Source: Pseudomonas sp. B21-023 (GTDB lineage: Bacteria > Pseudomonadota > Gammaproteobacteria > Pseudomonadales > Pseudomonadaceae). Taken from it: 64,000 nt of DNA. A program made the translations under genes and the position numbers. Positions 27,622 through 36,021 of the stretch are shown piece after piece. The notes under the pieces were generated by a model. It did not search any database. It worked only from the letters and a program-made list of their open reading frames with translations, and was not told the origin of the DNA. The stretch spans positions 248,001 to 312,000 of the forward strand of contig NZ_CP087190.1 in the NCBI RefSeq assembly GCF_024749165.1, given 5' to 3'. Positions within the stretch are counted from its first letter, which is position 1; each line of letters starts with the position of its first letter.

Positions 27622-28548
27622 ATGCCCGCCAGTTTCCACCCCGACCTGCTGCGCGCCAGCCTGTCGCCCCTTGCCGATCGCCACCTGCTGTCCACCCAGG
27701 GCCAGGCCTACCAGGGCTTCTACGGCCTGGGCCTGTCCGCACACAGTTGGCTGGGCGGCTTCCAGGTGGCAGGCTTCGACTTGGTCGGCCAGGTCTGGCT
27801 GCCCGAACGGCCACAGGCGACGTTGTTCCTGTTGCATGGCTACTACGATCACATGGGGCTATACCGTCATGTGATCGAATGGGCCCTGGGGCGCGGCTAC
27901 GCCGTGATCGGCTGCGATCTGCCAGGTCATGGTCTGTCCAGTGGCGAACGGGCCAGCATCGATGATTTCAGCATCTACCAGCAGGTGCTCGAGGCGTTGT
28001 TCGAACAGGCCCGCCTGCTTGACCTGCCACGGCCCTGGCATCTCTGTGGCCAAAGCACCGGTGGGGCGATCGTGGTCGACCATCTGTTGCACCAGGGCGA
28101 AAGCAGCCCTGTCGACGGCGAGGCAATCCTGTTGGCCCCCCTGGTGCGCCCGCGCGCTTGGCGCTGGTCGAAGCTGAGCTATTGCGTGCTGCGCCACTTC
28201 GTCAATGGCATCGAGCGGCGCTTCAGCGAAAACACCAACGACCCGGCCTTCCTGCCTTTTCTCGAAGCTGACCCGCTACAGCCACGGCGCCTGCCGACCG
28301 CCTGGGTCGGTGCGCTGATGAAGTGGGTCCGGCGCATCGAAGCCGCTCCCCGGAGTACGCGGCGGCCGCTGATCGTGCAGGGCGAGGCGGACGGTACGGT
28401 AGATTGGCCGTACAACCTCAAGGTGCTCAAGGCCAAGTTCGCAGAGCCGCAGATCCTCATGCTGCCTGAGGCACGGCACCACCTGGCCAACGAGCTGCCT
28501 GGCATCCGCCAGCGCTACTTCGAGTTCATCGGCCAGCGCCTGGACTGA
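27622..28548 (+). CDS. Lysophospholipase-like alpha/beta hydrolase
   Basis: 308 aa, Hydrolase_4 (monoglyceride lipase/lysophospholipase) type. The oxyanion strand is LFLLHGYYDHMGLY, the nucleophile is the Ser in CGQSTGG (about residue 150), the acid is in GEADGTVDW and the His in ARHHLANELPG. It probably hydrolyses monoacylglycerols, lysophospholipids or similar esters. It ends 1 nt before the convergent DUF2059 gene. Confidence 0.85.
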   Translation: MPASFHPDLLRASLSPLADRHLLSTQGQAYQGFYGLGLSAHSWLGGFQVAGFDLVGQVWLPERPQATLFLLHGYYDHMGLYRHVIEWALGRGYAVIGCDLPGHGLSSGERASIDDFSIYQQVLEALFEQARLLDLPRPWHLCGQSTGGAIVVDHLLHQGESSPVDGEAILLAPLVRPRAWRWSKLSYCVLRHFVNGIERRFSENTNDPAFLPFLEADPLQPRRLPTAWVGALMKWVRRIEAAPRSTRRPLIVQGEADGTVDWPYNLKVLKAKFAEPQILMLPEARHHLANELPGIRQRYFEFIGQRLD

Positions 28549-28549
28549 C

Positions 28550-29302
28550 TTACTTCAGGTTGGCGGCGTTCTGGCCCACGGCCAGGGCGGCGCGAATCGC
28601 GGCCACCGCGGCCTTGTAGTAGGCCTGGCCGTCCGTCGATTCGGCGAAGGTGGCGAACTGCTCGAGCTCAGCGTCGGACAGGTCGCGATAGACGTACAAC
28701 AACGTGTTGTTCAGGTCCTCGCCCACTTGGCTCATCAAGCGCTGGCGTTGGCCATCGAGCAGGTTCTGAGCCTGGCCGCCGCCGAACAGGCCGGGCAGCA
28801 TCGAGCTCAGGCTGTCGGCCGCCACGCCGGCGATCGCCAGGCTGACCTCGGCGCCGGCCTCGCGGGCGGGCAAGGCCTGGGCCAGGTGGCCGACGATCAG
28901 CACGCGGTTGTCGCTGGCCTGGATCTTCGGCAGGCCCTTGGCGTGCTTGGCCAGTTGGTCCTTGCGTGTGGCAAGCAATTCGGCGGCCACGACCTTGCGC
29001 CCCAGCGGCGACTGGAAGAATGCCAGCGCCGGCGAGGGGTTGGGCAGGTTGGCGCGCAGTTGCGCCTGGGCCCGTTGGTCCATGGCCTGGGCCTGGAACC
29101 GTTGGTTGCTGTTGTTGACCAGGGCCTGGTAAACCGCAGGCGGCAAGCTGTTGCGGTAGCGCTGTTGGGCGGCGCTCACGGCATCGTTGAAATGGGCGCG
29201 CTGGTCGGGCCAGCCAGCGACCTTGTACAGCTGATCGAGGGTGTCTGCCCAGACAGGCATGGTGCAGATCATCAGCAGAAGCAGGGAAAACAGACGGCGC
29301 AT
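28550..29302 (-). CDS. Exported DUF2059-like protein
   Basis: 250 aa with a signal peptide cut after VWA (about residue 19). The C-terminal part (DLSDAELEQFATFAESTDGQAYYKAAVAAI) is the DUF2059 signature; a second partly similar segment lies in the middle (ALAFFQSPLGRKVVAAE). It is a helical periplasmic protein of unknown role. It is divergent from the oxygenase gene at 29424. Confidence 0.8.
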   Translation of the reverse strand: MRRLFSLLLLMICTMPVWADTLDQLYKVAGWPDQRAHFNDAVSAAQQRYRNSLPPAVYQALVNNSNQRFQAQAMDQRAQAQLRANLPNPSPALAFFQSPLGRKVVAAELLATRKDQLAKHAKGLPKIQASDNRVLIVGHLAQALPAREAGAEVSLAIAGVAADSLSSMLPGLFGGGQAQNLLDGQRQRLMSQVGEDLNNTLLYVYRDLSDAELEQFATFAESTDGQAYYKAAVAAIRAALAVGQNAANLK

Positions 29303-29423
29303 TCAGGACTCCTGTCGGCAGGCCGCTATTGTCCTTGGCGTGGCGGGGCTTTGTCGAGTCGCCAGCGGCGCTTCCTGACCAAGTGGCGCTGTGCGAGCGC
29401 TGGCCGAATGGCTATGATGCGCC

Positions 29424-30047
29424 ATGCACATTCCTTCCGAACATCCGCTGCTGTCGACCATTGTCGATGACCTGGCCACCCGTGGCTGGTCGCAGCAATC
29501 TCTTTTCCTGCCCGACGAACTGTCGCGCGCGCTGGCGGCCGAATGCCGTCGTCGCTACGCCGAGGGTGAGCTGAACCCCGCCGGCATAGGGCGTGGCGCC
29601 GCGCAGGAGATCCGCGAGGCGATCCGCGGCGACCAGATCCAGTGGATCGACCCCGGTGAATCGGAGGTCTGCGATCGCTACCTGGGGGCAATGGACAGCC
29701 TGCGCCAGGCCATCAACCGGGGGTTGTTCCTGGGGCTCGAGGACTTTGAGTGCCACTTTGCCCTGTATCCGCCGGGCGCCTTCTACAAGCGCCATCTCGA
29801 CCGCTTCCGCGACGATGACCGGCGCATGGTGTCGGCCGTGCTGTACCTCAACGAGGGTTGGCAGCCGCAGGACGGTGGACAATTGCGCATGTTCCTGAAG
29901 GGCGATGTCGAACACGACGTGGCGCCGTTGGCCGGTAGCCTGGTGGTGTTCCTGTCGGGTGAAGTCCCGCACGAGGTACTCCCGGCAGGGCGTGAACGCC
30001 TGTCGTTGACCGGTTGGTTCCGGCGCCGTGGCAATGAGCCGTTCTGA
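29424..30047 (+). CDS. 2OG-Fe(II) oxygenase (SM-20/prolyl hydroxylase type)
   Basis: 207 aa, double-stranded beta-helix dioxygenase. The Fe(II) ligands are His124 and Asp126 (KRHLDRF) and His183 (VPHEVLP), with the 2-oxoglutarate arginine at 190 or 192 (GRERLSLTGWF). The segment CHFALYPPGAFYKRHLDRF is typical of small bacterial prolyl-hydroxylase relatives. The substrate is unknown; protein hydroxylation is possible. The downstream DUF523 gene overlaps by 14 nt and is probably co-translated. Confidence 0.88.
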   Translation: MHIPSEHPLLSTIVDDLATRGWSQQSLFLPDELSRALAAECRRRYAEGELNPAGIGRGAAQEIREAIRGDQIQWIDPGESEVCDRYLGAMDSLRQAINRGLFLGLEDFECHFALYPPGAFYKRHLDRFRDDDRRMVSAVLYLNEGWQPQDGGQLRMFLKGDVEHDVAPLAGSLVVFLSGEVPHEVLPAGRERLSLTGWFRRRGNEPF

Positions 30048-30531
30048 GCTGGCGAAGGTGCTGGTCAGCGCCTGCCTGCTGGGCCAGCCGGTACGCTATG
30101 ACGGGCGTGCCAGCGGCCATCCCGACGTATTGCAGCGTTGGCAGGCAGAAGGCAGGGTGGTGCCACTGTGCCCGGAGGTTGCCGGTGGCTTGCCTACGCC
30201 ACGACCGCCTGCGGAGATACCCGGTGGGCAGGGCGGGGCGGTTCTGGATGGGCAGGTACAGGTGCTGACGGTGACCGGCGACGATGTCAGCGGCGCCTTT
30301 CTCGCCGGGGCCCGCGTGGCGCTGGAACTGGTGCGTCGGCATGGCATCCGTGTGGCGGTACTCAAGTCGGGCAGCCCCTCGTGTGGCAATCTGCAGACCT
30401 ACGACGGCAGTTTCAACGGTGTGAAGGTGGCGGGTGAGGGCGTGACCACGGCCTTGTTGCGGCGCGAAGGGGTACTCGTGTTCAGCGAGCTGGAGCTGGA
30501 AGACGCGCAGCGAGCGTTGAGCCAGATCTGA
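30034..30531 (+). CDS. DUF523 family protein
   Basis: 165 aa, with the family opening KVLVSACLLGQPVRYDG, the middle LCPEVAGGLPTPRPPAEI and KSGSPSCGN. The conserved Cys residues (in SACLLG, LCPEV and SPSCGN) suggest metal or Fe-S binding; members are annotated only as DUF523. The ATG at 30034 is chosen; a GTG 6 nt upstream is equally in frame. The gene starts inside the oxygenase gene, so the pair is coupled. Confidence 0.85.
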   Translation: MSRSELAKVLVSACLLGQPVRYDGRASGHPDVLQRWQAEGRVVPLCPEVAGGLPTPRPPAEIPGGQGGAVLDGQVQVLTVTGDDVSGAFLAGARVALELVRRHGIRVAVLKSGSPSCGNLQTYDGSFNGVKVAGEGVTTALLRREGVLVFSELELEDAQRALSQI

Positions 30532-30606
30532 TCGCGGGGCAAGCCCGTTCCCACGCAATGCTGAGCATGACGGCAGCGTTGCGCGACAGCGGGCTTGCCC
30601 CGCGAT
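30531..30606. repeat. Perfect 17-bp inverted repeat, REP-type
   Basis: Arms ATCGCGGGGCAAGCCCG / CGGGCTTGCCCCGCGAT at the two ends of a 76-bp gap between convergent genes. It is of the same CGCGGGGCAAG family as the repeats at 3579 and 56105. Confidence 0.8.
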
Positions 30607-30612
30607 GCGGTG

Positions 30613-31095
30613 TTACTGTCCGGCGCTTGCCTGCTTGGTGCCCTTGAGCCATTTGCTTTCCAGGTCAGCCAGGCGGCCATCGTCCTCGATCCGTTGCAGG
30701 GCATTGCTCACAGCCGTCTCGAAGGCTGGATTGCCCTTCAAGTACGGAATCACCAGTTTCTGGCTGGCGAGGGTCCGAATGGTGTCGAGTTGGTCGCTCG
30801 GTTCGATGCCTTGCTTATTGAAGGCCATGTCGAACTTGCCGCTCTCCACCCCAGGCAGCACCTCTTCGGCTGGGGTCTCGACGAACTCGGCCCGCACATC
30901 CAGCTCCTTGGCCAGGGCCTGGCCCAACTCGATCTCGAAGCCGGTCAGGTGTTCGTTTTCCTTGAACGCATAAGGTGGTGAATCGCTCAGCACGGCAATG
31001 CGCAGTTCGCCACGGTCGTTGATTTCGTCGATCAGTTCGGCCTGGGCCAGTGGGCTGAACAATACCGCCAGCAGAATGCCAATGGTCAAACGCAT
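30613..31095 (-). CDS. Half-size SBP_bac_3-type binding protein
   Basis: 160 aa with a signal peptide cut after AQA (about residue 19). The start is a normal type-3 solute-binding protein: GELRIAVLSDSPPYAFKENEHLTGFEIELGQALAKELD. After about residue 95 (FDMAFNKQG) most of the second lobe, normally about 90 residues, is absent. The sequence resumes with the C-terminal helix of lobe 1 (NALQRIEDDGRLADLESKWLKG). The frame is open throughout, so this is an in-frame shortened protein. It might still bind a ligand with one lobe or be a remnant; no transporter genes are adjacent. Confidence 0.75.
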   Translation of the reverse strand: MRLTIGILLAVLFSPLAQAELIDEINDRGELRIAVLSDSPPYAFKENEHLTGFEIELGQALAKELDVRAEFVETPAEEVLPGVESGKFDMAFNKQGIEPSDQLDTIRTLASQKLVIPYLKGNPAFETAVSNALQRIEDDGRLADLESKWLKGTKQASAGQ

Positions 31096-31321
31096 GAGTG
31101 CCCCTTCTTGTTCGGCAGGTGAATGTCATTCGCCGAGGGTTTCTTTTCTGCCGCGGTCGAACGCAGCCTATGACCGTGTAGCCGCGTTAATGTTTACGCC
31201 GGCCTGAAATATTTCTGCCACTGTTTTTGAACCTCTGCCTGGCTGGTTGGACTATGGTGAAGTACCGCTGTGCTTCGTTTAAGTGATAGCGGTCAATTGA
31301 AGTGAATCACAGGAGAAGTGA

Positions 31322-31798
31322 ATGAAAAGCCTATTTTCGCGTGCTGCCGTCGCCGGTCTGCTGATGGGGGCGTCGGTGTTCGCCAGTGCCGCGGATGCGC
31401 TGAAGAGCCAGCAGCCACCGGAGGGCGCCAAGGTCTTCATCGTTTCCCCCGCCGACGGGGCCACGGTCGACAAGACCTTCACCGTCAAGTTCGGTATCGA
31501 GGGCATGGGCCTCAAGCCTGCGGGTGACCAGACCCCGCACACCGGGCATCACCATCTGCTGGTAGATGTGGACAAGGCTCCTCTGGCCGACCAGCCGCTG
31601 CCCACCAGCCTGATGCCTGAGAACAACGCACCGCTGCCGGCAGGTCCTCAGGTGCTGCACTTCGGCAAGGCGCAGACCGAGGCGACCATCACCCTCACCC
31701 CGGGCAAGCACACCCTGCAGCTGGTGCTGGGCGACAAGTACCACGTGCCGTTCAAACCGAGCGTCGAGTCGCAGAAGATCACCGTCACCGTCAAATGA
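31322..31798 (+). CDS. Exported DUF4399 protein
   Basis: 158 aa with a signal peptide cut near ASA (about residue 21). The body contains KVFIVSPADGATVDKTFTVKFG, HTGHHHLLVD and LTPGKHTLQLVLGDKYHVPF, the DUF4399 pattern. The His cluster (HTGHHHLL) suggests metal binding, but no function is established. AGGAG precedes the ATG. A strong terminator follows, and the insertion sequence lies just beyond it. Confidence 0.85.
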   Translation: MKSLFSRAAVAGLLMGASVFASAADALKSQQPPEGAKVFIVSPADGATVDKTFTVKFGIEGMGLKPAGDQTPHTGHHHLLVDVDKAPLADQPLPTSLMPENNAPLPAGPQVLHFGKAQTEATITLTPGKHTLQLVLGDKYHVPFKPSVESQKITVTVK

Positions 31799-31825
31799 CG
31801 CTTGCTCTGTAGACGCACGCAACGA

Positions 31826-31854
31826 AAAAGGGAGGCCGCCAGGGCCTCCCTTTC
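31826..31854. terminator. Bidirectional terminator after the DUF4399 gene
   Basis: GGGAGGCC / GGCCTCCC hairpin with A-run before and T-run after. Before the insertion of the IS it probably also terminated serA from the other side. Confidence 0.85.
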
Positions 31855-31917
31855 TCATGCAGCTGTCCCGTCCTGAATAAGGTTTACACCTCCCATCCCG
31901 AATTTCCGGAGAGTCAG

Positions 31918-32316
31918 ATGGATCAAGGTGTAAAGCGCACACAGCGTGATTACTCGCTGTCTTTTAAATTGGCAGTGGTCGATCAGATCGAAAAAGGCGA
32001 GCTGACCTGCACCCAGGCCCGGGAGCGGTACGGCATCCAAGGAAAATCTACGGTTCTGGTATGGTTGCGTAAGCACGGTCGGCAGGATTGGAGCCAGGGG
32101 GCCTCGATCCGCGACGAGAGGAGCTGCGCGATGTCTGACCCCAAAACGCTCACTCCAGAGCAGCGAATCAAAGAGCTTGAGCAGCAGCTTGAGCTGATGA
32201 GTCAGAAGGCTCAGTTCTTTGAGACGGTCGTTGATGTTCTGAAAAATGACTACGGTGTATCGGTCGTAAAAAAGCGATCCGGCAAGTCCTCACGCAAGGT
32301 CAAGTCGCAGGACTGA
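31918..32316 (+). CDS. IS3-family OrfA (helix-turn-helix protein)
   Basis: 132 aa. The N-terminal helix-turn-helix (LSFKLAVVDQIEKGELTCTQ then ARERYGI) binds the element ends, and the C-terminal leucine-rich coiled coil (EQRIKELEQQLELMSQKAQF) allows oligomerisation with the transposase. The gene contains the slippery heptamer for making the OrfAB fusion. Confidence 0.92.
   Translation: MDQGVKRTQRDYSLSFKLAVVDQIEKGELTCTQARERYGIQGKSTVLVWLRKHGRQDWSQGASIRDERSCAMSDPKTLTPEQRIKELEQQLELMSQKAQFFETVVDVLKNDYGVSVVKKRSGKSSRKVKSQD
32268..32314 (+). other. Programmed -1 frameshift signal A AAA AAG plus stem
   Basis: The heptamer AAAAAAG at 32268-32274 is positioned in the orfA frame as A-AAA-AAG. Ten nt further, AGTCCT (32285-32290) can pair with AGGACT (32309-32314). 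Slippage by -1 enters the orfB frame, which is open from here to 33137. Confidence 0.8.
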
Positions 32317-33137
32317 GCATTGCCAGGGCTTGTCAGTTTCTAGGCATCAGTCGACAGGCATACTACAAGCGCAACCAAGCCGCTGATGACAAAGAGCGCC
32401 AGACGGATCGAGTGGTTGAGTTCGTACAGCAAATCCGGATGCGCCAGCCTCGTCTGGGTACACGCAAGCTGCACTATCTGCTGCATTGCCAACCTGACAG
32501 ACGAGTCCAGCTCGGCCGAGACAGGCTTTTCCAGGTCTTGGGTGAGCGCCGCTTGCTAGTGCTGCCTAAGCGGGCGTATCACAAGACAACGCAGAGCTTT
32601 CATCGCTTCTACCGTCATCCCAACTTACTTAAGCCCGGCCCAAGCCAAGTCGTACCGACAAGGCCAGAGCACGTCTGGGTTGCCGACATTACTTATCTGC
32701 CCGCACGTAACGGCCCGCTGTATCTGAGCCTGGTAACGGATGCGTACTCCAGGAAAATTGTTGGCCACCACGTCCATGAAAGCCTGCATGCCGAGTCAGT
32801 GGCGCAAGCCTTCAAGCAGGCCTTACGAAAGCGACGTCGTCGCCAGCCATTAGTCCATCATTCGGATCGAGGCATCCAATACTGCTCGACGCTGTACCAG
32901 TCACTGCACCAACGGCACGACGTTCAGTGCTCCATGACTGATGGGTATGACTGTTATCAGAACGCGCTGGCGGAGCGCATCAACGGAATCCTCAAGACGG
33001 AGCTGTTGTTGAGGATCCCTGAAGATCTTGAGCAGGCGAGGAAGATGGTTGATGAGGCAGTGCAGATCTACAACACAGAACGGTCTCATATGGCCCTGAA
33101 AAACAAAACGCCCGATGCGGTGCATCGGGCGTTTTGA
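32274..33137 (+). CDS. IS3-family OrfB (DDE transposase part of OrfAB)
   Basis: Integrase/transposase domain made by -1 frameshift from orfA; coordinates start at the shift. After the HTH_21-type start (IARACQFLGISRQAYYKRNQ) comes the rve integrase core with its three acidic residues in VADITYLP, HHSDRGIQY and ALAERINGILKTE, the usual D-D(35)E pattern. The C-terminal YNTERSHMALKNKTPDAVH is typical. All catalytic motifs are intact. An independent weak start (GTG, 32412) would lose the N-terminal part and is less likely. Confidence 0.9.
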   Translation, partial: AIRQVLTQGQVAGLSIARACQFLGISRQAYYKRNQAADDKERQTDRVVEFVQQIRMRQPRLGTRKLHYLLHCQPDRRVQLGRDRLFQVLGERRLLVLPKRAYHKTTQSFHRFYRHPNLLKPGPSQVVPTRPEHVWVADITYLPARNGPLYLSLVTDAYSRKIVGHHVHESLHAESVAQAFKQALRKRRRRQPLVHHSDRGIQYCSTLYQSLHQRHDVQCSMTDGYDCYQNALAERINGILKTELLLRIPEDLEQARKMVDEAVQIYNTERSHMALKNKTPDAVHRAF

Positions 33138-33197
33138 GGTCTGTCGGCCTACCTGAACAGGTGTAAACCTATTTCAGGACTAGACAAGCCGGCAAAC

Positions 33198-34427
33198 TTA
33201 GAACAGTACGCGCGAGCGAATAGTGCCCTTCACATGCTGCAGTTTTTCCTGGGCCAGATCGGAGTACTCGGCATCGACGTCGATGACCACGTAACCCACT
33301 TTCTCGTCGGTCTGCAGGAACTGACCGGAGATGTTGATACCGTTCTCGGCGAACACTTTGTTGATCTCGCTGAGTACGCCCGGGATGTTTTCGTGGATGT
33401 GCAGCAGGCGGTGCTTGCCTGGGTGGGCCGGCAGCGCGACTTCCGGGAAGTTGACCGACGACACCGAGGTACCGTTGTCGCTGTACTTGACCAGCTTCTC
33501 GGCCACTTCCAGGCCGATGTTGGCCTGGGCTTCGGCGGTGGAACCACCGATGTGCGGGGTCAGGATCACGTTGTCCAGGCCACGCAGCGGGCTTTCGAAC
33601 TCTTCGTCGTTGGAGCGTGGCTCGACCGGGAACACGTCGATGGCGGCGCCGATCAGGTGCTTGTCCTTGATCGCGGCGGCCAGGTGGTCCAGCTCGACCA
33701 CGGTGCCACGGGCGGCGTTGATCAGGATCGCGCCCTTCTTCATCGCGCGGATTTCCTTCTCGCCGATCATCCACTGGGTGGATGGCAGCTCGGGCACGTG
33801 CAGCGAGACGATGTCGGCCAGGCCCAGCAGCTCGTTCAGGCTGGTGACCTGGGTGGCGTTGCCCAGCGGCAGCTTGGTCAGCGGGTCGTAGAAGTAGACC
33901 TGCATGCCCAGGCTTTCGGCCAGCACCGACAGCTGGGTACCGATCGAGCCGTAGCCGACGATGCCCAGTTTCTTGCCGCGGATCTCGAAGGAGTTGGCCG
34001 CGCTCTTGATCCAGCCACCGCGGTGGCAGGAGGCGTTCTTCTCGGGGATGCCGCGCAGCAACAGGATGGCTTCGGCCAGCACCAGTTCGGCCACCGAACG
34101 GGTGTTGGAGTACGGCGCGTTGAACACCGCAATGCCGCGGTTGCGGGCCGCGCTCAGGTCGACCTGGTTGGTGCCGATGCAGAAACAGCCGACCGCGACC
34201 AGTTTCTTCGCACAGTCGAAGACCTCTTCGGTCAGCTGGGTGCGCGAGCGGATGCCGATGAAGTGGGCATCGGCGATCTTTTCCTTCAGCTCTGCATCCG
34301 GCAGCGAGCCGGTGAGGTACTCGATGTTGCTGTACCCGGCAGCCTTGAGGATATCCACCGCATTCTGGTGGACGCCTTCAAGAAGAAGGAACCTGATCTT
34401 GCTCTTGTCGAGAGAAGTCTTGCTCAT
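33198..34427 (-). CDS. serA: D-3-phosphoglycerate dehydrogenase
   Basis: 409 aa, same size class as E. coli SerA. It oxidises 3-phosphoglycerate in the first step of serine synthesis and can reduce 2-oxoglutarate to D-2-hydroxyglutarate. The NAD site is LGIVGYGSIGTQ (Rossmann GxGxxG), catalytic elements are FCIGTNQVDL, RGTVVELDHL and TPHIGGSTAEAQ, and the C-terminal ACT domain (IHENIPGVLSEINKVF) gives serine feedback. It is divergent from the D-2-hydroxyglutarate dehydrogenase gene. An IS3-family element now sits 11 nt past the stop. Confidence 0.97.
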   Translation of the reverse strand: MSKTSLDKSKIRFLLLEGVHQNAVDILKAAGYSNIEYLTGSLPDAELKEKIADAHFIGIRSRTQLTEEVFDCAKKLVAVGCFCIGTNQVDLSAARNRGIAVFNAPYSNTRSVAELVLAEAILLLRGIPEKNASCHRGGWIKSAANSFEIRGKKLGIVGYGSIGTQLSVLAESLGMQVYFYDPLTKLPLGNATQVTSLNELLGLADIVSLHVPELPSTQWMIGEKEIRAMKKGAILINAARGTVVELDHLAAAIKDKHLIGAAIDVFPVEPRSNDEEFESPLRGLDNVILTPHIGGSTAEAQANIGLEVAEKLVKYSDNGTSVSSVNFPEVALPAHPGKHRLLHIHENIPGVLSEINKVFAENGINISGQFLQTDEKVGYVVIDVDAEYSDLAQEKLQHVKGTIRSRVLF

Positions 34428-34504
34428 CTGCGTAAACCTGTATCCCGGAGAAAAATGGCGAGGGGGGTGAAGCGGCGCGGCGTCGGCCTTAGCACGAACA
34501 GCGG

Positions 34505-34530
34505 GAGGGCTATGCTAGCATACGCGACAC
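34505..34530. promoter_or_regulatory. Palindrome in the serA / D2HGDH divergent promoter
   Basis: TATGCTAGCATA (34511-34522) is a perfect 12-bp palindrome in the 170-bp divergent gap. Because it is symmetric, it supplies a -10-like TATGCT on both strands, so it could be overlapping divergent promoters or an operator. Confidence 0.45.
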
Positions 34531-34597
34531 AATCTGAGCCCATCCCGACAGGTGAAGCGTGCTCAGGGTGACTATGAATAAGTCGAGAGTTCCAGCG

Positions 34598-35995
34598 ATG
34601 ACCCAGTCCGTGGTAATTGATGAACTGATGACCCTGGTCGACCCTGGCAAGGTCCTCACCGACCCTGCCTCGCTCGACGCCTACGGCAAGGACTGGACCA
34701 AGCACTACCCGCCTGCGCCAAGCGCGATCGTCTTCCCCAAAACCATCGATCAAGTCCAGGCCATCGTGCGCTGGGCCAACCGGCACAAGGTCGCCTTGGT
34801 GCCATCGGGCGGGCGTACAGGATTGTCGGGCGCTGCCGTGGCCGCCCATGGCGAGGTGGTGGTCGCCTTCGACTACATGAACCAGATCCTGGCCTTCAAT
34901 GAGTTCGATCGAACCGTCGTGTGCCAGCCGGGCGTGGTGACCCGCCAGCTTCAGCAGTTCGCCGAGGACCAGGGGCTTTACTATCCGGTGGACTTCGCCT
35001 CCTCCGGCTCCAGCCAGATCGGCGGTAATATCGGCACCAATGCCGGCGGAATCAAGGTGATCCGCTACGGCATGACCCGCAACTGGGTGGCTGGGCTGAA
35101 GGTGGTCACCGGCAAGGGCGAGCTGCTCGAGCTGAACAAGGACCTGATCAAGAACGCCACCGGCTACGACCTGCGCCAACTGTTCATCGGCGCCGAAGGC
35201 ACCCTGGGGTTCGTGGTGGAGGCGACCATGCGCCTGGACCGTGCGCCGCGCAACCTTACGGCGATGGTGCTGGGCACGCCTGACTTCGACGCGATCATGC
35301 CAGTGCTGCACGCTTTCCAGGGCAAGCTCGACCTCACCGCATTCGAGTTCTTTTCCGACAAGGGCCTGGCCAAGATCCTCGCCCGGGGCGATGTGCCCGC
35401 GCCATTTGAAACCGACTGCCCGTTCTATGCCCTGCTGGAGTTCGAAGCCAGCACCGAGGAGGTGGCCAACGAGGCGCTCGCCACCTTCGAGCACTGCGTC
35501 GAGCAGGGCTGGGTGCTGGACGGGGTGATGAGCCAGAGCGACACCCAGCTGAAGAACCTGTGGAAGCTGCGCGAGTACCTGTCCGAGACCATCTCCCACT
35601 GGACGCCCTACAAGAACGACATCTCTGTCACCGTCTCGAAAGTGCCGGCGTTTCTGCGCGACATCGATGCCATCGTCGGCGAGCACTATCCGGACTACGA
35701 GGTGGTCTGGTACGGCCATATCGGCGACGGCAACCTGCACCTGAACATCCTCAAGCCCGACCACATGAGCAAGGACGACTTCTTCGCCTCCTGCGCCAAG
35801 GTCAACAAGTGGGTGTTCGAGATCGTCGAGCGTTACAACGGCTCGATCTCCGCCGAGCACGGCGTGGGCATGACCAAACGCGATTACCTGGGCTACAGCC
35901 GCTCACCGGAAGAAATCGCCTGCATGAAGGCGATCAAGGCGGTGTTCGACCCGAACGGCATCATGAATCCGGGTAAGATCTTCGCTCCCGAATAA
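34598..35995 (+). CDS. FAD-linked D-2-hydroxyglutarate dehydrogenase
   Basis: 465 aa, FAD-binding/linked-oxidase family (GlcD-type). The FAD site is VPSGGRTGLSGAAVA and GSSQIGGNIGTNAGG; the C-terminal metal/substrate motif is WYGHIGDGNLHLN with SAEHGVGMTKRDYL at the end. It oxidises D-2-hydroxyglutarate, the by-product of SerA, back to 2-oxoglutarate, a coupling shown in Pseudomonas stutzeri. Its position divergent from serA supports that job. The start at 34598 (MTQSVVIDEL) fits homologues I recall; two earlier in-frame ATGs (34559, 34574) are less likely. The fumarylacetoacetase-family gene lies 26 nt downstream. Confidence 0.88.
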   Translation: MTQSVVIDELMTLVDPGKVLTDPASLDAYGKDWTKHYPPAPSAIVFPKTIDQVQAIVRWANRHKVALVPSGGRTGLSGAAVAAHGEVVVAFDYMNQILAFNEFDRTVVCQPGVVTRQLQQFAEDQGLYYPVDFASSGSSQIGGNIGTNAGGIKVIRYGMTRNWVAGLKVVTGKGELLELNKDLIKNATGYDLRQLFIGAEGTLGFVVEATMRLDRAPRNLTAMVLGTPDFDAIMPVLHAFQGKLDLTAFEFFSDKGLAKILARGDVPAPFETDCPFYALLEFEASTEEVANEALATFEHCVEQGWVLDGVMSQSDTQLKNLWKLREYLSETISHWTPYKNDISVTVSKVPAFLRDIDAIVGEHYPDYEVVWYGHIGDGNLHLNILKPDHMSKDDFFASCAKVNKWVFEIVERYNGSISAEHGVGMTKRDYLGYSRSPEEIACMKAIKAVFDPNGIMNPGKIFAPE

Positions 35996-36021
35996 AAAAG
36001 CAGTGTTCACAGGAGTCGGCC

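Larger units (their letters stand above)
31864..33186 (+). mobile_element. Intact IS3-family insertion sequence
   Basis: 1323-bp element. The ends start TGTC and finish GACA, and the terminal inverted repeats of about 28 bp differ at few positions (left TGTCCCGTCCTGAATAAGG, right end read inward TGTCTAGTCCTGAAATAGG, both continuing TTTACACCT). The flanks carry the same three bases AGC at 31861-31863 and 33187-33189, a 3-bp target duplication as expected for this family. It encodes orfA and orfB in the -1 relation with a slippery site. No internal disruption was seen, so it may be active. It sits 11 nt beyond the serA stop codon. Confidence 0.93.

Noticed and set aside
31870..31900. Serine-biosynthesis riboswitch or attenuator next to serA
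   Set aside because: The conserved sequence there is the left end of the insertion sequence and lies at the 3' side of serA.
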